Below, piece after piece: positions 45,967 to 55,544 of a stretch of DNA of 64,000 bases. The position numbers and the translations under genes were made by a program. Under the pieces are notes generated by a model. It was not told where the DNA came from. It did no database searches and saw only the letters and a program-made list of their open reading frames with translations. Position 1 is the stretch's first letter. Each line of letters starts with the position of its first letter. The stretch is from Serratia symbiotica (GTDB taxonomy: Bacteria; Pseudomonadota; Gammaproteobacteria; Enterobacterales; Enterobacteriaceae), in the NCBI RefSeq assembly GCF_000821185.2, contig NZ_CP050857.1, forward strand, positions 1 to 64,000, given 5' to 3'.

Positions 45967-46365
45967 TTAGGCGGCTGAATCCTGATACTGGGAAGACTCG
46001 GTTGATATGCGTTGAGCAGAAGCCGTCACAGCCGCATATTTCTCAAACCAGAACTCCACTGGCGCGGCCGTCTCTCTGACCAGCCCAAAACGCATCGCGG
46101 TGCGGAAATTCACACTGTGCCGCTGCGCCCGGTAGACCTGCTGAGACAGCAGTACGCGGAACGCTTCTGCCGAGGCATTCCCTTTTGACGTTCGGCACTC
46201 TGTGCACACGGGCATGAGTCCGCAGCATTCACCGGGCAACAAGGCAAAATCCGCTTCACACCGTTCCGCATGCCAGCCTCGTGCCGGCAACTCACTGCCA
46301 CAATAGGCGCAGCATCCACCAAACTTCCTGCGCAACACGTCACGTTTTGTTTTCGTTAGCTTCAT
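45967..46365 (-). CDS. HNH-endonuclease-like protein with altered active site
   Basis: 132 residues. The framework of plasmid/phage HNH proteins is clear (KRDVLRRKFGGCCAYCGSEL, LMPVCTECR, SVNFRTAMRFGL). However, the segment that is GWHADHVEA in active relatives reads GWHAERCEA, so the first catalytic His is gone, and the following Asn position is also changed. Probably inactive as a nuclease; it may bind DNA. Start overlaps the upstream frame by ATGA. Confidence 0.72.
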   Translation of the reverse strand: MKLTKTKRDVLRRKFGGCCAYCGSELPARGWHAERCEADFALLPGECCGLMPVCTECRTSKGNASAEAFRVLLSQQVYRAQRHSVNFRTAMRFGLVRETAAPVEFWFEKYAAVTASAQRISTESSQYQDSAA

Positions 46366-46689
46366 GTGCCACCTCCAGTTTTACCAGTTAGGCAAATCAA
46401 CAATAACTGTCCAAGCGGTTCCGGGCAGACCCACTCCAGCGAGTGGGCCTGCACAGACTGCTTTATGTCATTTGGCGCTATGTGGTTTGCTACCGTCAGG
46501 GATGCCCGTTCACGACCGCATGAAAATGCAGGGCTAATCTTCTCCACAGACAGGGGTCCCGACGGATCGCCCCGAGAGCCTGCTGCAGATACATCGAATT
46601 TGTACGTAGGGGTATAACGGCAACTCGCCACAGTTCCGACTTTCCAGTGTCCCGGCCAGTATAAGAGTGGACAAGGTCCAGGCTCTCAT
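46362..46689 (-). pseudogene. Small gene upstream of the HNH-like gene, probably frameshifted
   Basis: ATG 46689 follows GGGAGGTGGGG and starts MRAWTLSTLILAG. The frame that ends with an ATGA overlap at the HNH start is a different one (RYTPTYKFDVSAAG ... GKTGGGT). A one- or two-base shift around 46610-46680 is needed to join them. The overlap and strong ribosome-binding site suggest a real gene, but I do not recognise it; pilI/J/K of R64 would be expected near here. Confidence 0.35.
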
Positions 46690-47058
46690 TACTGCCCCAC
46701 CTCCCGGCAGGTTCCCCTGATGTATGTCAGGCCATGACGTAGCCTCCGGCCATCTTCCGCGCATCAGCATTGCATACCGGCAAGAGAGGACCTTGAGATC
46801 AGGGTTCAACGGGCACGTTGTTAAAGAGCAGGCGTCAAAGCAACGTACTTAGACTTTGACGACGGAGCCGCCTGCGGCGGAAAAGCTTGAGACTTTTGCT
46901 ACTTACAAAAAACTTACACCACAAAAATTAATATTTCAAACAAATTTTAGTAGTATATTAATTTATACTTAAATATTAAAAATAACTCATAAAATACAAT
47001 TACTTATAAATAACTATTTACTATAGTTAATGACTAATTTTTAATTTGGAATAAATAT
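46690..47058. other. Intergenic switch from GC-rich to A+T-rich DNA
   Basis: No supported gene. The left 180 bases have backbone composition and must contain the start of the pil transcript (minus strand). After about 46900 the sequence turns strongly A+T-rich and leads into the plus-strand regulator. The left edge of the queC island therefore lies near 46880-46920. Confidence 0.5.
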
Positions 47059-47607
47059 ATGATTGATATCTCACCAAAAACACTAGGGGAGAGATTAGAA
47101 TTAGCTCTTGCAGAGTCCAAGCTATCGCAAGCACAAGCGTCTGCGGTAACAGGGGTTCCCCAAGCCACTATCAGCCACTTGATAAGAAATAAAGCTAGGA
47201 CATATAAAAACTCGCGCGCCCTAGCCGACGGACTTAAAATAAATCATGACTGGCTCGTATATGGACGTGGAGGGATCCTCAACCACGATACCTACTATAT
47301 TCCTATAATTCATGACTATTTTCGGCTTCGTTTATATTTATCTGAGAAATTCCTTGAAAAAAGAACTCATTTTATTGTTACTGAGCAGAATTACGGCGAA
47401 TGCATGTTTGCAACAGTTTTGGATACCTCATTGCTGATATGTTCAGAGAAAGAGGAAAGTGAATATATTTACAGGAACTCAGAGTTACTATCATGGACTG
47501 AAAGTAATAAATTAATTACAAACAACCATTCTCAATGGATTGGGATTTTTCTTATACATGAAAAGCGCTCATATAATATAACACCAAATTTCTTAATTAG
47601 AGAATAA
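47059..47607 (+). CDS. XRE-type HTH regulator
   Basis: 182 residues. N-terminal HTH (about 9-60: LGERLELALAESKLSQAQAS, TGVPQATISHLIRNKA) followed by DGLKINHDWLVYGRGG, as in phage-repressor-like regulators. The C-terminal 110 residues are not recognised. It lies 151 bases before queC on the same strand and may control it. Confidence 0.75.
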   Translation: MIDISPKTLGERLELALAESKLSQAQASAVTGVPQATISHLIRNKARTYKNSRALADGLKINHDWLVYGRGGILNHDTYYIPIIHDYFRLRLYLSEKFLEKRTHFIVTEQNYGECMFATVLDTSLLICSEKEESEYIYRNSELLSWTESNKLITNNHSQWIGIFLIHEKRSYNITPNFLIRE

Positions 47608-47758
47608 TTCATTAACAAAATATTTTTCAATTATGCTCACGTATCATATAGATTTACTACATGAAAAAAAGTGTAGATACGAGGGTTGAAAAAATCAACA
47701 AAAAAACATAATTTTGTTTAAAAATAATTTTTTATTCATATTTATCAAGGTGATACTT

Positions 47759-48457
47759 ATGAAAAATTCATCTGTTGTGGTTTTTAGTGGTGGACAGGAC
47801 TCGACCACATGTCTCCTACAGGCTATCAACAAATACAATTCCGTTCATTGCGTTACTTTTGATTATGGCCAACGCCATAGCCAAGAGATTGACATAGCGA
47901 GGGATATTGCGAAGAAATTAGGGGTGAAATCACATAAATTCATTGATGTTTCCATAATTAATGAGCTTTCAGCCAGCAGCCTAACAAGGGATGACTTGCT
48001 GGTTCCTGAACCCCATATGCGCAAAAATAGTGATTTACCTCTTACCTTTGTTCCAGGCCGAAACATTATTTTCCTAACATTGGCATCGATCTATGCTTAT
48101 CAAGTTCAGGCGGAAACAATCATTACAGGAGTATGTGAGACAGACTTTTCAGGCTATCCAGATTGTCGTAATGATTTTGTTGTTGCGCTTAATAAGGCAA
48201 TATCATTAGGCATCGACAGAGAATTAGTTTTTGAGACTCCACTTATGTGGCTGACCAAAGCTGAAATTTGGGCATTAGCAGACAAACTTGGGATGCTAAA
48301 CTTTGTTAAAAATGAAACCATGACTTGTTACAATGGAATAAAGAGCTTCGGATGTGGTAAATGTGAAGCCTGCAACCTTCGGAGTAAAGGTCTTAAAGAG
48401 TATCTAAACAATAAAACAGTCATAAGAAAAAAATTACAAAGCAAACTATATTTATAG
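47759..48457 (+). CDS. queC: QueC 7-cyano-7-deazaguanine synthase
   Basis: 232 residues from ATG 47759, with AAGGTG upstream. Converts 7-carboxy-7-deazaguanine to preQ0 using ATP and ammonia. PP-loop [10 protein letters not shown] (about 9-18) and the four zinc cysteines in [19 protein letters not shown] near the C-terminus are all present, and the length matches E. coli QueC. A plasmid copy with low GC and a queuosine-precursor transporter next door is unusual. It converges with the transporter gene, three bases apart. Confidence 0.93.
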   Translation: MKNSSVVVFSGGQDSTTCLLQAINKYNSVHCVTFDYGQRHSQEIDIARDIAKKLGVKSHKFIDVSIINELSASSLTRDDLLVPEPHMRKNSDLPLTFVPGRNIIFLTLASIYAYQVQAETIITGVCETDFSGYPDCRNDFVVALNKAISLGIDRELVFETPLMWLTKAEIWALADKLGMLNFVKNETMTCYNGIKSFGCGKCEACNLRSKGLKEYLNNKTVIRKKLQSKLYL

Positions 48458-48460
48458 ATG

Positions 48461-49315
48461 CTATTCAGCAAGGTATCTGTTAAAGAGATATCTTGCTCCA
48501 TACGCTGGAAAAACATTAATTAGTGCGTAAATAAGCTTCACAGCTATTTGAACACAAATAATTTGTAATATTTGGCCCTGCTCCATAACCCCATAAAAAG
48601 CTATAAAGCAGAATATAATGCTATCTAAAACAGAAGCAACGAACGTACTTGAAATTAATCGGACATACAAATACTTAGATTTAGTTAATTTTTTTATCTT
48701 TATTAATGTATAGGAGTTTGCTAGTTCAGAGCAAAAAAATGCTAGTGTTGAAGCAATAAACGCTGACTGAATTTGTGTTACCAAATTTTTGTATGAGCTG
48801 TTAAAAATCCATTCTGGAAGAACTGGCAAAGATAAGGATAAAGATAGTAGCAACAAAAGGAGAGCATTTGAACACACACACATATATATAGCTCTTCTTG
48901 CCAACTTAAAACCATAGAATTCATTCAACAAATCTACAATCAGAAACGTCAGTGGATAAACAAATACACCTGGAGTTACTAACACTCCCAAACCTGAAAA
49001 AAAGACTGGCTTGACTGCGGAAATATTACTAAATATGTAGCAAACAGTAATTATTAGGCAAAAAAGAGAATATAGTATCCATTGTCTTTCGGGACGACTT
49101 GTAATGTCATATTGTGTATCTACCTGTTGGCCTGAACTATACGCCTTCCTATAAATTGCCTCGACTTCATCACGACTTAGATCATCCATAACATCTGTGT
49201 TGCGAATATCATAGAAATTTGCTGACATAATACGCCCAGTGTTTTTAATCATAATCTTTATTCTGTTAGTGACTGGATCAAAGCCAAGCAATTTAAATCT
49301 TTCATTGTACTCCAT
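48461..49315 (-). CDS. YhhQ-family queuosine precursor transporter with N-terminal extension
   Basis: 284 residues. Residues about 80-280 form the VUT/YhhQ transporter with six membrane segments and the family motif FVYPLTFLIVDLLNEFYG near 125. YhhQ imports preQ0 and preQ1. The first 78 residues (MEYNERFKLLGFDPVTNR...) are hydrophilic and absent from E. coli YhhQ. Its start overlaps the regulator stop by 14 bases, so it is probably controlled by that regulator. Confidence 0.85.
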   Translation of the reverse strand: MEYNERFKLLGFDPVTNRIKIMIKNTGRIMSANFYDIRNTDVMDDLSRDEVEAIYRKAYSSGQQVDTQYDITSRPERQWILYSLFCLIITVCYIFSNISAVKPVFFSGLGVLVTPGVFVYPLTFLIVDLLNEFYGFKLARRAIYMCVCSNALLLLLLSLSLSLPVLPEWIFNSSYKNLVTQIQSAFIASTLAFFCSELANSYTLIKIKKLTKSKYLYVRLISSTFVASVLDSIIFCFIAFYGVMEQGQILQIICVQIAVKLIYALINVFPAYGARYLFNRYLAE

Positions 49316-49892
49316 ATCTTTCCTCTACTATTGTTCCAACCAACTCATCAGAAGCTGAGGAAAATCTACCATTCCTAACTACCCTTAGTGTCATTTTAGG
49401 AGTAATAACCAGAATGTTGCCCTCTCCCTCATTTACCCATCGCCTCACAATCAAAATATCTCCCTTATTGTAGTAACCCCTTATTTCCTTGGATAGATGG
49501 ATGCCAATTACATTTGGTCCTTCACCAAAGAAATAAGTTATTTCTGACGAAACAACCAAATTACCTATTTTTGCTTTCAAGGCTGACATTAGGGTTGTAT
49601 CAGTAACAATAGGTACAGCTATTGGGTTCATATTCCCATCGAGGGCAATTAGATCATTTGAGAGTTCTTTTTCTCTTAAGTCTAATGTTTGAATTTCGCT
49701 GAAAGAAACACCAAAGAATCCGGCCACCTTTCTAACGGTACTACTTTGGACTCTATCAACTTTACCTTCAAGTATATTGTAAATTGTTGTTCGATTTACG
49801 CCTGCTCCCTCACTAAGGGAAATCTGTGTTTCTTTTCGTGATTTTAAAAGGTAGTCGATGTTACTTTTTAGGTAGTTTTTATTTTTAGTCAT
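49302..49892 (-). CDS. HTH regulator with S24/CI-like C-terminal domain
   Basis: 196 residues from ATG 49892 (a longer frame starts at 49916). N-terminal XRE HTH (ETQISLSEGAGVNRTTIYNI). The C-terminal part resembles the LexA/CI fold (YFFGEGPNVIGIHLSKEI ... YNKGDILIVRR), but I do not see the catalytic Ser-Lys dyad clearly. It probably represses or activates the overlapping transporter gene. Confidence 0.78.
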   Translation of the reverse strand: MTKNKNYLKSNIDYLLKSRKETQISLSEGAGVNRTTIYNILEGKVDRVQSSTVRKVAGFFGVSFSEIQTLDLREKELSNDLIALDGNMNPIAVPIVTDTTLMSALKAKIGNLVVSSEITYFFGEGPNVIGIHLSKEIRGYYNKGDILIVRRWVNEGEGNILVITPKMTLRVVRNGRFSSASDELVGTIVEERYGVQ

Positions 49893-49987
49893 GACGACCC
49901 TGCTCCGGCCTTCCACAGCTCACTGAAAGACAAGTGGATTTGCCTTGTCGAGGAGATGAAGTTTCATCAGTGTAAAAATAAGCGCGT

Positions 49988-50032
49988 TCAGATTGTTCTA
50001 CGTGTGATGGGTCGGCACGTAGAACAATCTGA
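49988..50032. repeat. 17-bp perfect inverted repeat
   Basis: TCAGATTGTTCTACGTG and its exact complement, separated by 11 bases. It lies between the regulator start and the Rpn gene stop, where A+T-rich island meets backbone. No T-run follows on either strand. Could be an operator, an island boundary or a REP-like hairpin. Confidence 0.85.
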
Positions 50033-50117
50033 CATATTTCCGTTACCGGGAACAGCGTTAATCGAACCATCTTTTTCCCGCCTTGATACAGCAGTCACTC
50101 TGGCAAGGCATTTTATG

Positions 50118-51041
50118 CTAATGCTGGATTTTGGCCAGGTCATCGGCGGTCAACCCCGTCATCTTCATGACCAGGTTACGATCAAGACCGTTGGTCAGCA
50201 TTGTGCGGGCAACGGCAAGCTTGCCTTCTTGGCGGCCTCTAGCTTCGCCAAGTTGAATGCCTTCCTGACGCCCTTTTTCAATCCCTTTAAGTTCCAGTTT
50301 TTGTGCAACGGTCATAAGCACCTCCTCATGTTGTGGCGCACGACGCGCCAGTTCGCGGATAAACGCCTCCGGGGCTGCCGTGTCACCAACCTGTAGCATG
50401 TAATTCATCAATGATGTCAGTTGCTCCTGCGTAGTATATCCGGCCAGCAGCAACGTGACCAGTTGTTCCAGCAGGTCAGCCAGGTCGCGCTGACGGATGT
50501 GTTTCTGTAAAAGCTCCAGGATGGCCATACGGCGATGCTGCATGATTTGCTCATCCGGGATGACTGTGACATCGACCAGGGAAAACGCTCCCGCATAAAG
50601 CTGTGTGGCCAGTTCAGGGTCACCAAACTCATCCAGCCAGCGCATCGAGTACGGATAAGGCGTCACCTGACCGTGATAGAACAACAGTGGAACCACCAGA
50701 GGCAGCTGCTCGTTACCCGCATCAAGATGGCGTTGCATTGCCGCGATACTGTATCTCATCAAGCGAAAGGCCATATTCTTATCAGGGGAACTTTGGTGCT
50801 CGATAAGGCAATAGACAAAGCCGATACCCTTCCCCGCCTTGAGTGAATAGAGCACATCGGAATAATAGGCACGCAGGTCTTCTTCAACAAAGCTGCCCGA
50901 TTCCAGCTTTAACGTACTCAAGTCACAGTGTGTGAGCACTGCCGGCGGCAAATGCAATTGCAGGAAGTCACGCGCTGTTTCTGGATGGGTCAGAAACTGC
51001 TTGAACACGGCGTCATGGGGAATGGGGGTCGTTTTGCTCAT
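50118..51041 (-). CDS. Rpn/YhgA-family PD-(D/E)XK nuclease
   Basis: 307 residues of the transposase_31/RpnA family. HDAVFKQFLTHPETARDFLQ at the start, then the nuclease core ESGSFVEEDLRAYYSDVLY and FVYCLIEHQSSPDKNM, which provides the D and ExQ residues. A typical C-terminal KGIEKGRQEGIQ helix follows. Rpn proteins are DNA endonucleases that promote recombination. Confidence 0.88.
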   Translation of the reverse strand: MSKTTPIPHDAVFKQFLTHPETARDFLQLHLPPAVLTHCDLSTLKLESGSFVEEDLRAYYSDVLYSLKAGKGIGFVYCLIEHQSSPDKNMAFRLMRYSIAAMQRHLDAGNEQLPLVVPLLFYHGQVTPYPYSMRWLDEFGDPELATQLYAGAFSLVDVTVIPDEQIMQHRRMAILELLQKHIRQRDLADLLEQLVTLLLAGYTTQEQLTSLMNYMLQVGDTAAPEAFIRELARRAPQHEEVLMTVAQKLELKGIEKGRQEGIQLGEARGRQEGKLAVARTMLTNGLDRNLVMKMTGLTADDLAKIQH

Positions 51042-51044
51042 CAG

Positions 51045-51371
51045 TTACCTGCTTCGGGTGACGATGGCCTGGGCGAACAGGCGGCCTGACGGGTAAAGCA
51101 CCAGGCTGCTCTCGATATTATAGACCTGGCCGGTACGTTTGGTGGCTTCGTGCATGGCGGGTACCAGCAGGCGGCGGGCGCGTTTTTTCAGACTGTTGAC
51201 GTCCTGGACAAGTTGTCCGGCGGCACAGTCGGGGGAGAGTGGCTCCGAGTGGGTATGGGACATGCCGGGCTTGAGCAGCACCATCATGGCGACGGTATGA
51301 GCAAACGCCTCGGTGTCGATATCGATAATCTCGTCTTCAGCACTCTCTGGCTGGACAGGGTGGTCAGTCAT
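51045..51371 (-). CDS. Unrecognised protein, 108 residues
   Basis: ATG 51371 (MTDHPVQPES...). An acidic N-terminus and a basic C-terminal half (SLKKRARRLLVPAMHEATK). It starts eight bases after the stop of the 61-residue frame and ends four bases before the Rpn gene, suggesting one transcript. Function unknown. Confidence 0.5.
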   Translation of the reverse strand: MTDHPVQPESAEDEIIDIDTEAFAHTVAMMVLLKPGMSHTHSEPLSPDCAAGQLVQDVNSLKKRARRLLVPAMHEATKRTGQVYNIESSLVLYPSGRLFAQAIVTRSR

Positions 51372-51378
51372 CAATTTT

Positions 51379-51564
51379 TCAGCTGGCGGGGTAATGTGAC
51401 CAAAGTATCGCATAGTCCGTGCCATTGAGCACCTGTGAGTGACCATCATTGCGCAACACCTGCGCATCACTGAAGGACAACGGCCTCCTGGGCATGCCCA
51501 CTTTCTCCATCCAGTTATACACGGGTTTTGCAACATATCTGTGGATAATCTCGCCAGTATACAC
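51379..51564 (-). CDS. Possible small protein, 61 residues
   Basis: MYTGEIIHRYVAKPVYNWME..., first frame leftward from the LexA-box region. It would be divergently transcribed from mucA, so may be SOS-influenced. Coding status rests on its tight spacing to the next gene. Function unknown. Confidence 0.4.
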   Translation of the reverse strand: MYTGEIIHRYVAKPVYNWMEKVGMPRRPLSFSDAQVLRNDGHSQVLNGTDYAILWSHYPAS

Positions 51565-51607
51565 CCTGGACTTAAGTGCAGCTTACGCCCGGTTGCGCAA
51601 TATTATA

Positions 51608-51623
51608 CTGTTTATACGTCCAG
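51608..51623. promoter_or_regulatory. LexA box upstream of mucA
   Basis: CTGT, eight bases, CCAG, inside TACTGT...CCAGTA. One base differs from the CTGT-N8-ACAG consensus. It lies 48-63 bases before the mucA start, where umuD-type operons have their SOS operator, and could also act on the divergent small gene. Confidence 0.65.
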
Positions 51624-51670
51624 TACAATATTAATGCTTAAGTAAAATTCTGACCAGGAAAGTACACATT

Positions 51671-52162
51671 GTGAGCAACACCTCCCAGACCATCACCGCG
51701 ATGGCCCTCCCCACCACGCCAGCAGTTCAGCGACCCGGCGTTCATCCAGGTAAAACAGCCCCTTCCCCTCAGCGCCAGACAGGGGTCAGACTCCATGATA
51801 CCGGTATCGCCTGTGGCTTCCCCTCGCCCGCTCAGGACTACCTGGAACAACGTCTGTCACTGGATGATATCTGCATCCGTTTCCCGGAAAGTACCTACCT
51901 GGTGCGAGCCGACGGCCATTCAATGCGGGACGCCGGTATTCTCGACAGCGACCTGCTGGTCGTTGAGTGCTGTTACCCGGCACGGCACGGCGACATCGTC
52001 ATTGCGACGGTCGATGGCGCATTCACCTGCAAACGCCTGCAATTGCATCCCCGCCCGTTACTGCTGCCGGCCAACCCAGCCTTTGCGTCCATCGACGTGG
52101 ATAATGAGGACATGGAGACGGTCATCTTTGGCGTGGTTCGCTACGCTATCCACACGCTTTGA
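51671..52162 (+). CDS. mucA: MucA/UmuD-like SOS mutagenesis protein
   Basis: 163 residues from GTG 51671 with AGGAAAG upstream; an internal ATG at 51701 would give 153. Autocleavage site ACGFPSP, catalytic Ser in DGHSMRD and Lys in FTCKRLQL identify an active UmuD-type S24 protein. After RecA-assisted cleavage it would pair with the polymerase MucB, whose gene is cut off just downstream. Confidence 0.88.
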   Translation: MSNTSQTITAMALPTTPAVQRPGVHPGKTAPSPQRQTGVRLHDTGIACGFPSPAQDYLEQRLSLDDICIRFPESTYLVRADGHSMRDAGILDSDLLVVECCYPARHGDIVIATVDGAFTCKRLQLHPRPLLLPANPAFASIDVDNEDMETVIFGVVRYAIHTL

Positions 52163-52185
52163 CCCTTGCCAACGCCTGTTAAGCC

Positions 52186-52272
52186 ATGTTTGCCCTGGTT
52201 GACGTCAACAGCTTTTATGCCTCTTGCGAGACGGTGTTTCGACCTGACCTGCGCGGTAAACCCGTGGTGTAG
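52186..52272 (+). pseudogene. mucB: MucB/UmuC polymerase stump
   Basis: 28 codons, MFALVDVNSFYASCETVFRP and RGKPVV, the exact UmuC/MucB N-terminus with the first catalytic Asp. The frame stops in the left end of the IS. I do not find the rest of the gene right of the IS, so the element probably mediated a deletion. The plasmid SOS polymerase is lost. Confidence 0.9.
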
Positions 52273-52275
52273 TGG

Positions 52276-53444
<1,169 letters not shown>

Positions 53445-53525
53445 TGAAGCACCTGTAATGTCCTGAGGTGAGCATATCACCTCTGTTCAGGTGGCCAAAT
53501 TCAGTGTGCCACTACAGTTTTAACG

Positions 53526-53816
53526 ATGGCGGCAAGAAGATTTTTTACACAGATGGAAGTCGATGATGTCAAAGAAAATCTCGAAAAACTTCCAGATTTA
53601 TCCTCACAAAGGATGACAAGAAGGGATGTTCTTGAACATCTCAAGGAAACTATAGTGATGCTGTCGAGGGAAAAAGGCTACAGCACAGAAGATATAAAAT
53701 CAGCCATGGATGCCATGAACTTTAACTTCAGTGAAAAATCCATTGCAGATATTATCAGGAAAGAGGCTGGCGATAAAAAACGCCGGACTAAGAAAGATAA
53801 GGAGGGCATTGTCTGA
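53526..53816 (+). CDS. MobC-like relaxosome accessory protein
   Basis: 96 residues. MAARRFFTQMEVDDVKENLE, LPDLSSQRMTRRDVLEHLKE and a charged tail resemble small MobC proteins found beside I/L/M-type oriT regions. The start lies nine bases after the IS end, so its native promoter and neighbours were removed or displaced. No relaxase gene is near. Family call from memory of MobC-type sequences. Confidence 0.5.
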   Translation: MAARRFFTQMEVDDVKENLEKLPDLSSQRMTRRDVLEHLKETIVMLSREKGYSTEDIKSAMDAMNFNFSEKSIADIIRKEAGDKKRRTKKDKEGIV

Positions 53817-53943
53817 AAAAGGAAATACATCATTAGGGAGACAGGTGATTGAACAGTGGCTTTAAAGTCCCTACCCCACTCTAGAGTAAATCTTTCGCTA
53901 TTGGCGATATAGTATGAACCTGGGATAAAGAATCTGGATTTTG

Positions 53944-54453
53944 TTAAACCCACAACCACAGTGAAGTAATTTGATGCTGAATAGCCAGCTTTGCCACATC
54001 TCGATCAACGGGTGAAACATCATCAATCTTCGCTATCGTTTCACCATAATCCCACCTATCTGAATCAGATAAATACTCTCCTCGACCTCGATAATCGACC
54101 ATTTCTTCCTCCAGTTTATCCCATAATGCCTTGAGTGAAGGGGCGAAACATATCCGCGTAGAAGAAAATTCCATATCCCCTACATACTCCAAAATTCTCA
54201 CATTAAAGCAGGTCATTTTAGACATTACTGTATCCCAGGCTCTCCTTATCTGAGTACCACCAATGAGACCAAATGAGCGTACATGTGAGCCATCTTCATA
54301 ACAGGGAAATTTGTCTTCTGCCAGACTAACAGTGCACCTGTGATACAAAGTGAAAACCCGCTCACTCCGAGAGGTGGTCATCAGGAAATAGCGATCGGTT
54401 GCCTTGATGATGTCAAAGGTAATGCCCGTTTTTGAGGTCAGTTGTAGGGTCAT
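53944..54453 (-). CDS. Unrecognised protein, 169 residues
   Basis: No membrane segment or signal peptide. An acidic C-terminal half (LEEEMVDYRGRGEYLSDSDR) and a possible beta-rich N-terminus. It converges with the MobC-like gene. Composition is A+T-rich compared with the backbone. Function unknown. Confidence 0.55.
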   Translation of the reverse strand: MTLQLTSKTGITFDIIKATDRYFLMTTSRSERVFTLYHRCTVSLAEDKFPCYEDGSHVRSFGLIGGTQIRRAWDTVMSKMTCFNVRILEYVGDMEFSSTRICFAPSLKALWDKLEEEMVDYRGRGEYLSDSDRWDYGETIAKIDDVSPVDRDVAKLAIQHQITSLWLWV

Positions 54454-54541
54454 TTTTGATTTACGCCCAGAGAAGTGTTTTTCCTGTGAAATGAGATAAA
54501 AAAACAGGGGAATGAAGCACGAATCATCACCTTTGAGGGCG

Positions 54542-54856
54542 TTAAGGAAGCCACTCGGCGATACACCAATCTATCCACACGGCCTCATCACTGGCGGCAA
54601 CAGGCCAGCCATCAACGAGCCAGACCGCCAGTGAATCAAAATCACCCAGTTGGATGGACAGATACTCTGCATCTGCGGGTAATGCCGGCGACTCCAGGGT
54701 GCCGATAGCTCGCCCACCACAGGCGTGGCATACATGACAAAAAAGGTCATACACCTGGTCATCAGACAACCCGCCGTTTTTGAGTGCTGTTTTTTTCCCA
54801 TATCTTTCAGAGCGTTCCTGAGCGGCGGTGTTGACGTTGACGTTTTGTGTGTTCAT
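54542..54856 (-). CDS. Unrecognised acidic protein, 104 residues
   Basis: Starts MNTQNVNVNTAAQERSERYG and contains a CHVCHACGG segment near residue 40 that may bind metal, then Trp-rich C-terminal sequence (VWIDWCIAEWLP). Upstream lies the noncoding GC-rich stretch. Function unknown. Confidence 0.55.
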   Translation of the reverse strand: MNTQNVNVNTAAQERSERYGKKTALKNGGLSDDQVYDLFCHVCHACGGRAIGTLESPALPADAEYLSIQLGDFDSLAVWLVDGWPVAASDEAVWIDWCIAEWLP

Positions 54857-54881
54857 GCTGGCACTCCTCTTAGTGGTTGAT

Positions 54882-55037
54882 TTATCTCTCGTCGGAACCT
54901 TTCGCGGCGAAAAAGCTGACGTAGCGACGGCGAACGGGGGAACGCAAGGGCGCCGCTTGCGGCGTGCATTTCACCCTTGCGGGCACGCGGGCGACGGTGC
55001 TACAAAAGCGGCCGCGTAAGGGGCTGACGAGAGATAA
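54882..55037. repeat. 12-bp inverted repeat flanking 132 bp
   Basis: TTATCTCTCGTC at 54882-54893 and GACGAGAGATAA at 55026-55037 are exact complements. Similarity extends weakly outward on the GTGGTT side. Could bound a recombination or protein-binding module. Confidence 0.7.
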
Positions 55038-55521
55038 CCACCGGTGAAATGAGCATGAACACACCCGACACGGCGGCACGCCGGGGCGTCCTTGACGTTC
55101 GCCGGTTAGCCGGCGAACTGTGAAAAGCGGCGGCGGCACAGCCGCCTGCAAGCGTGCCTTTCGCGTCAGCGATGGACGCCCGCAGGGTGGCGACGGCTCG
55201 CCGGCGCCATGCGCAGCACGACAGCGCGCCCGGACGCACACCACCGCATAGTCTCGCCAAGCAAATCATTCAGAAGCAGCACATCCATGCCCAACTGTCG
55301 CCGTGACACCGTCAACAGGCGTCGCACCTCCTGTCGAAAGAAGAGGCATACCTGGCATAGGAAGCAGGGTACCCCCCAGGGGCAGACGCCCGGCGTGTAC
55401 CCTGCCAGACGATGCATAACAGCAGATAACAGGGTGGAAGGAAGAAGATGAGAAAGAGGATGAGGGGTTAAACGGAGAACGTCGGGCAGAAGAGACTAAA
55501 TCCGGTCCTTCAGCAGGAGAA

Positions 55522-55544
55522 CTGCCGCGCCGCAGGCGCGGCAG
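55522..55544 (-). terminator. Hairpin downstream of higA
   Basis: CTGCCGCGCC and GGCGCGGCAG around a three-base loop, 20 bases after the higA stop. Very stable but followed by only a short T-poor stretch on the minus strand. Confidence 0.5.

Noticed and set aside
47608..47758. preQ1 riboswitch before queC
   Set aside because: The leader is A+T-rich with short dyads, but I see neither the conserved C-rich loop nor the A-rich tail of known preQ1 classes.
46900..49900. Complete Dpd, Qat or CBASS-type QueC system
   Set aside because: No DpdA, TGT-like, ATPase, cyclase, TatD or effector gene is next to queC.
49885..50070. 61-codon minus-strand frame upstream of the S24-type regulator
   Set aside because: It crosses one arm of the 17-bp inverted repeat, has no ribosome-binding site and no protein-like character.
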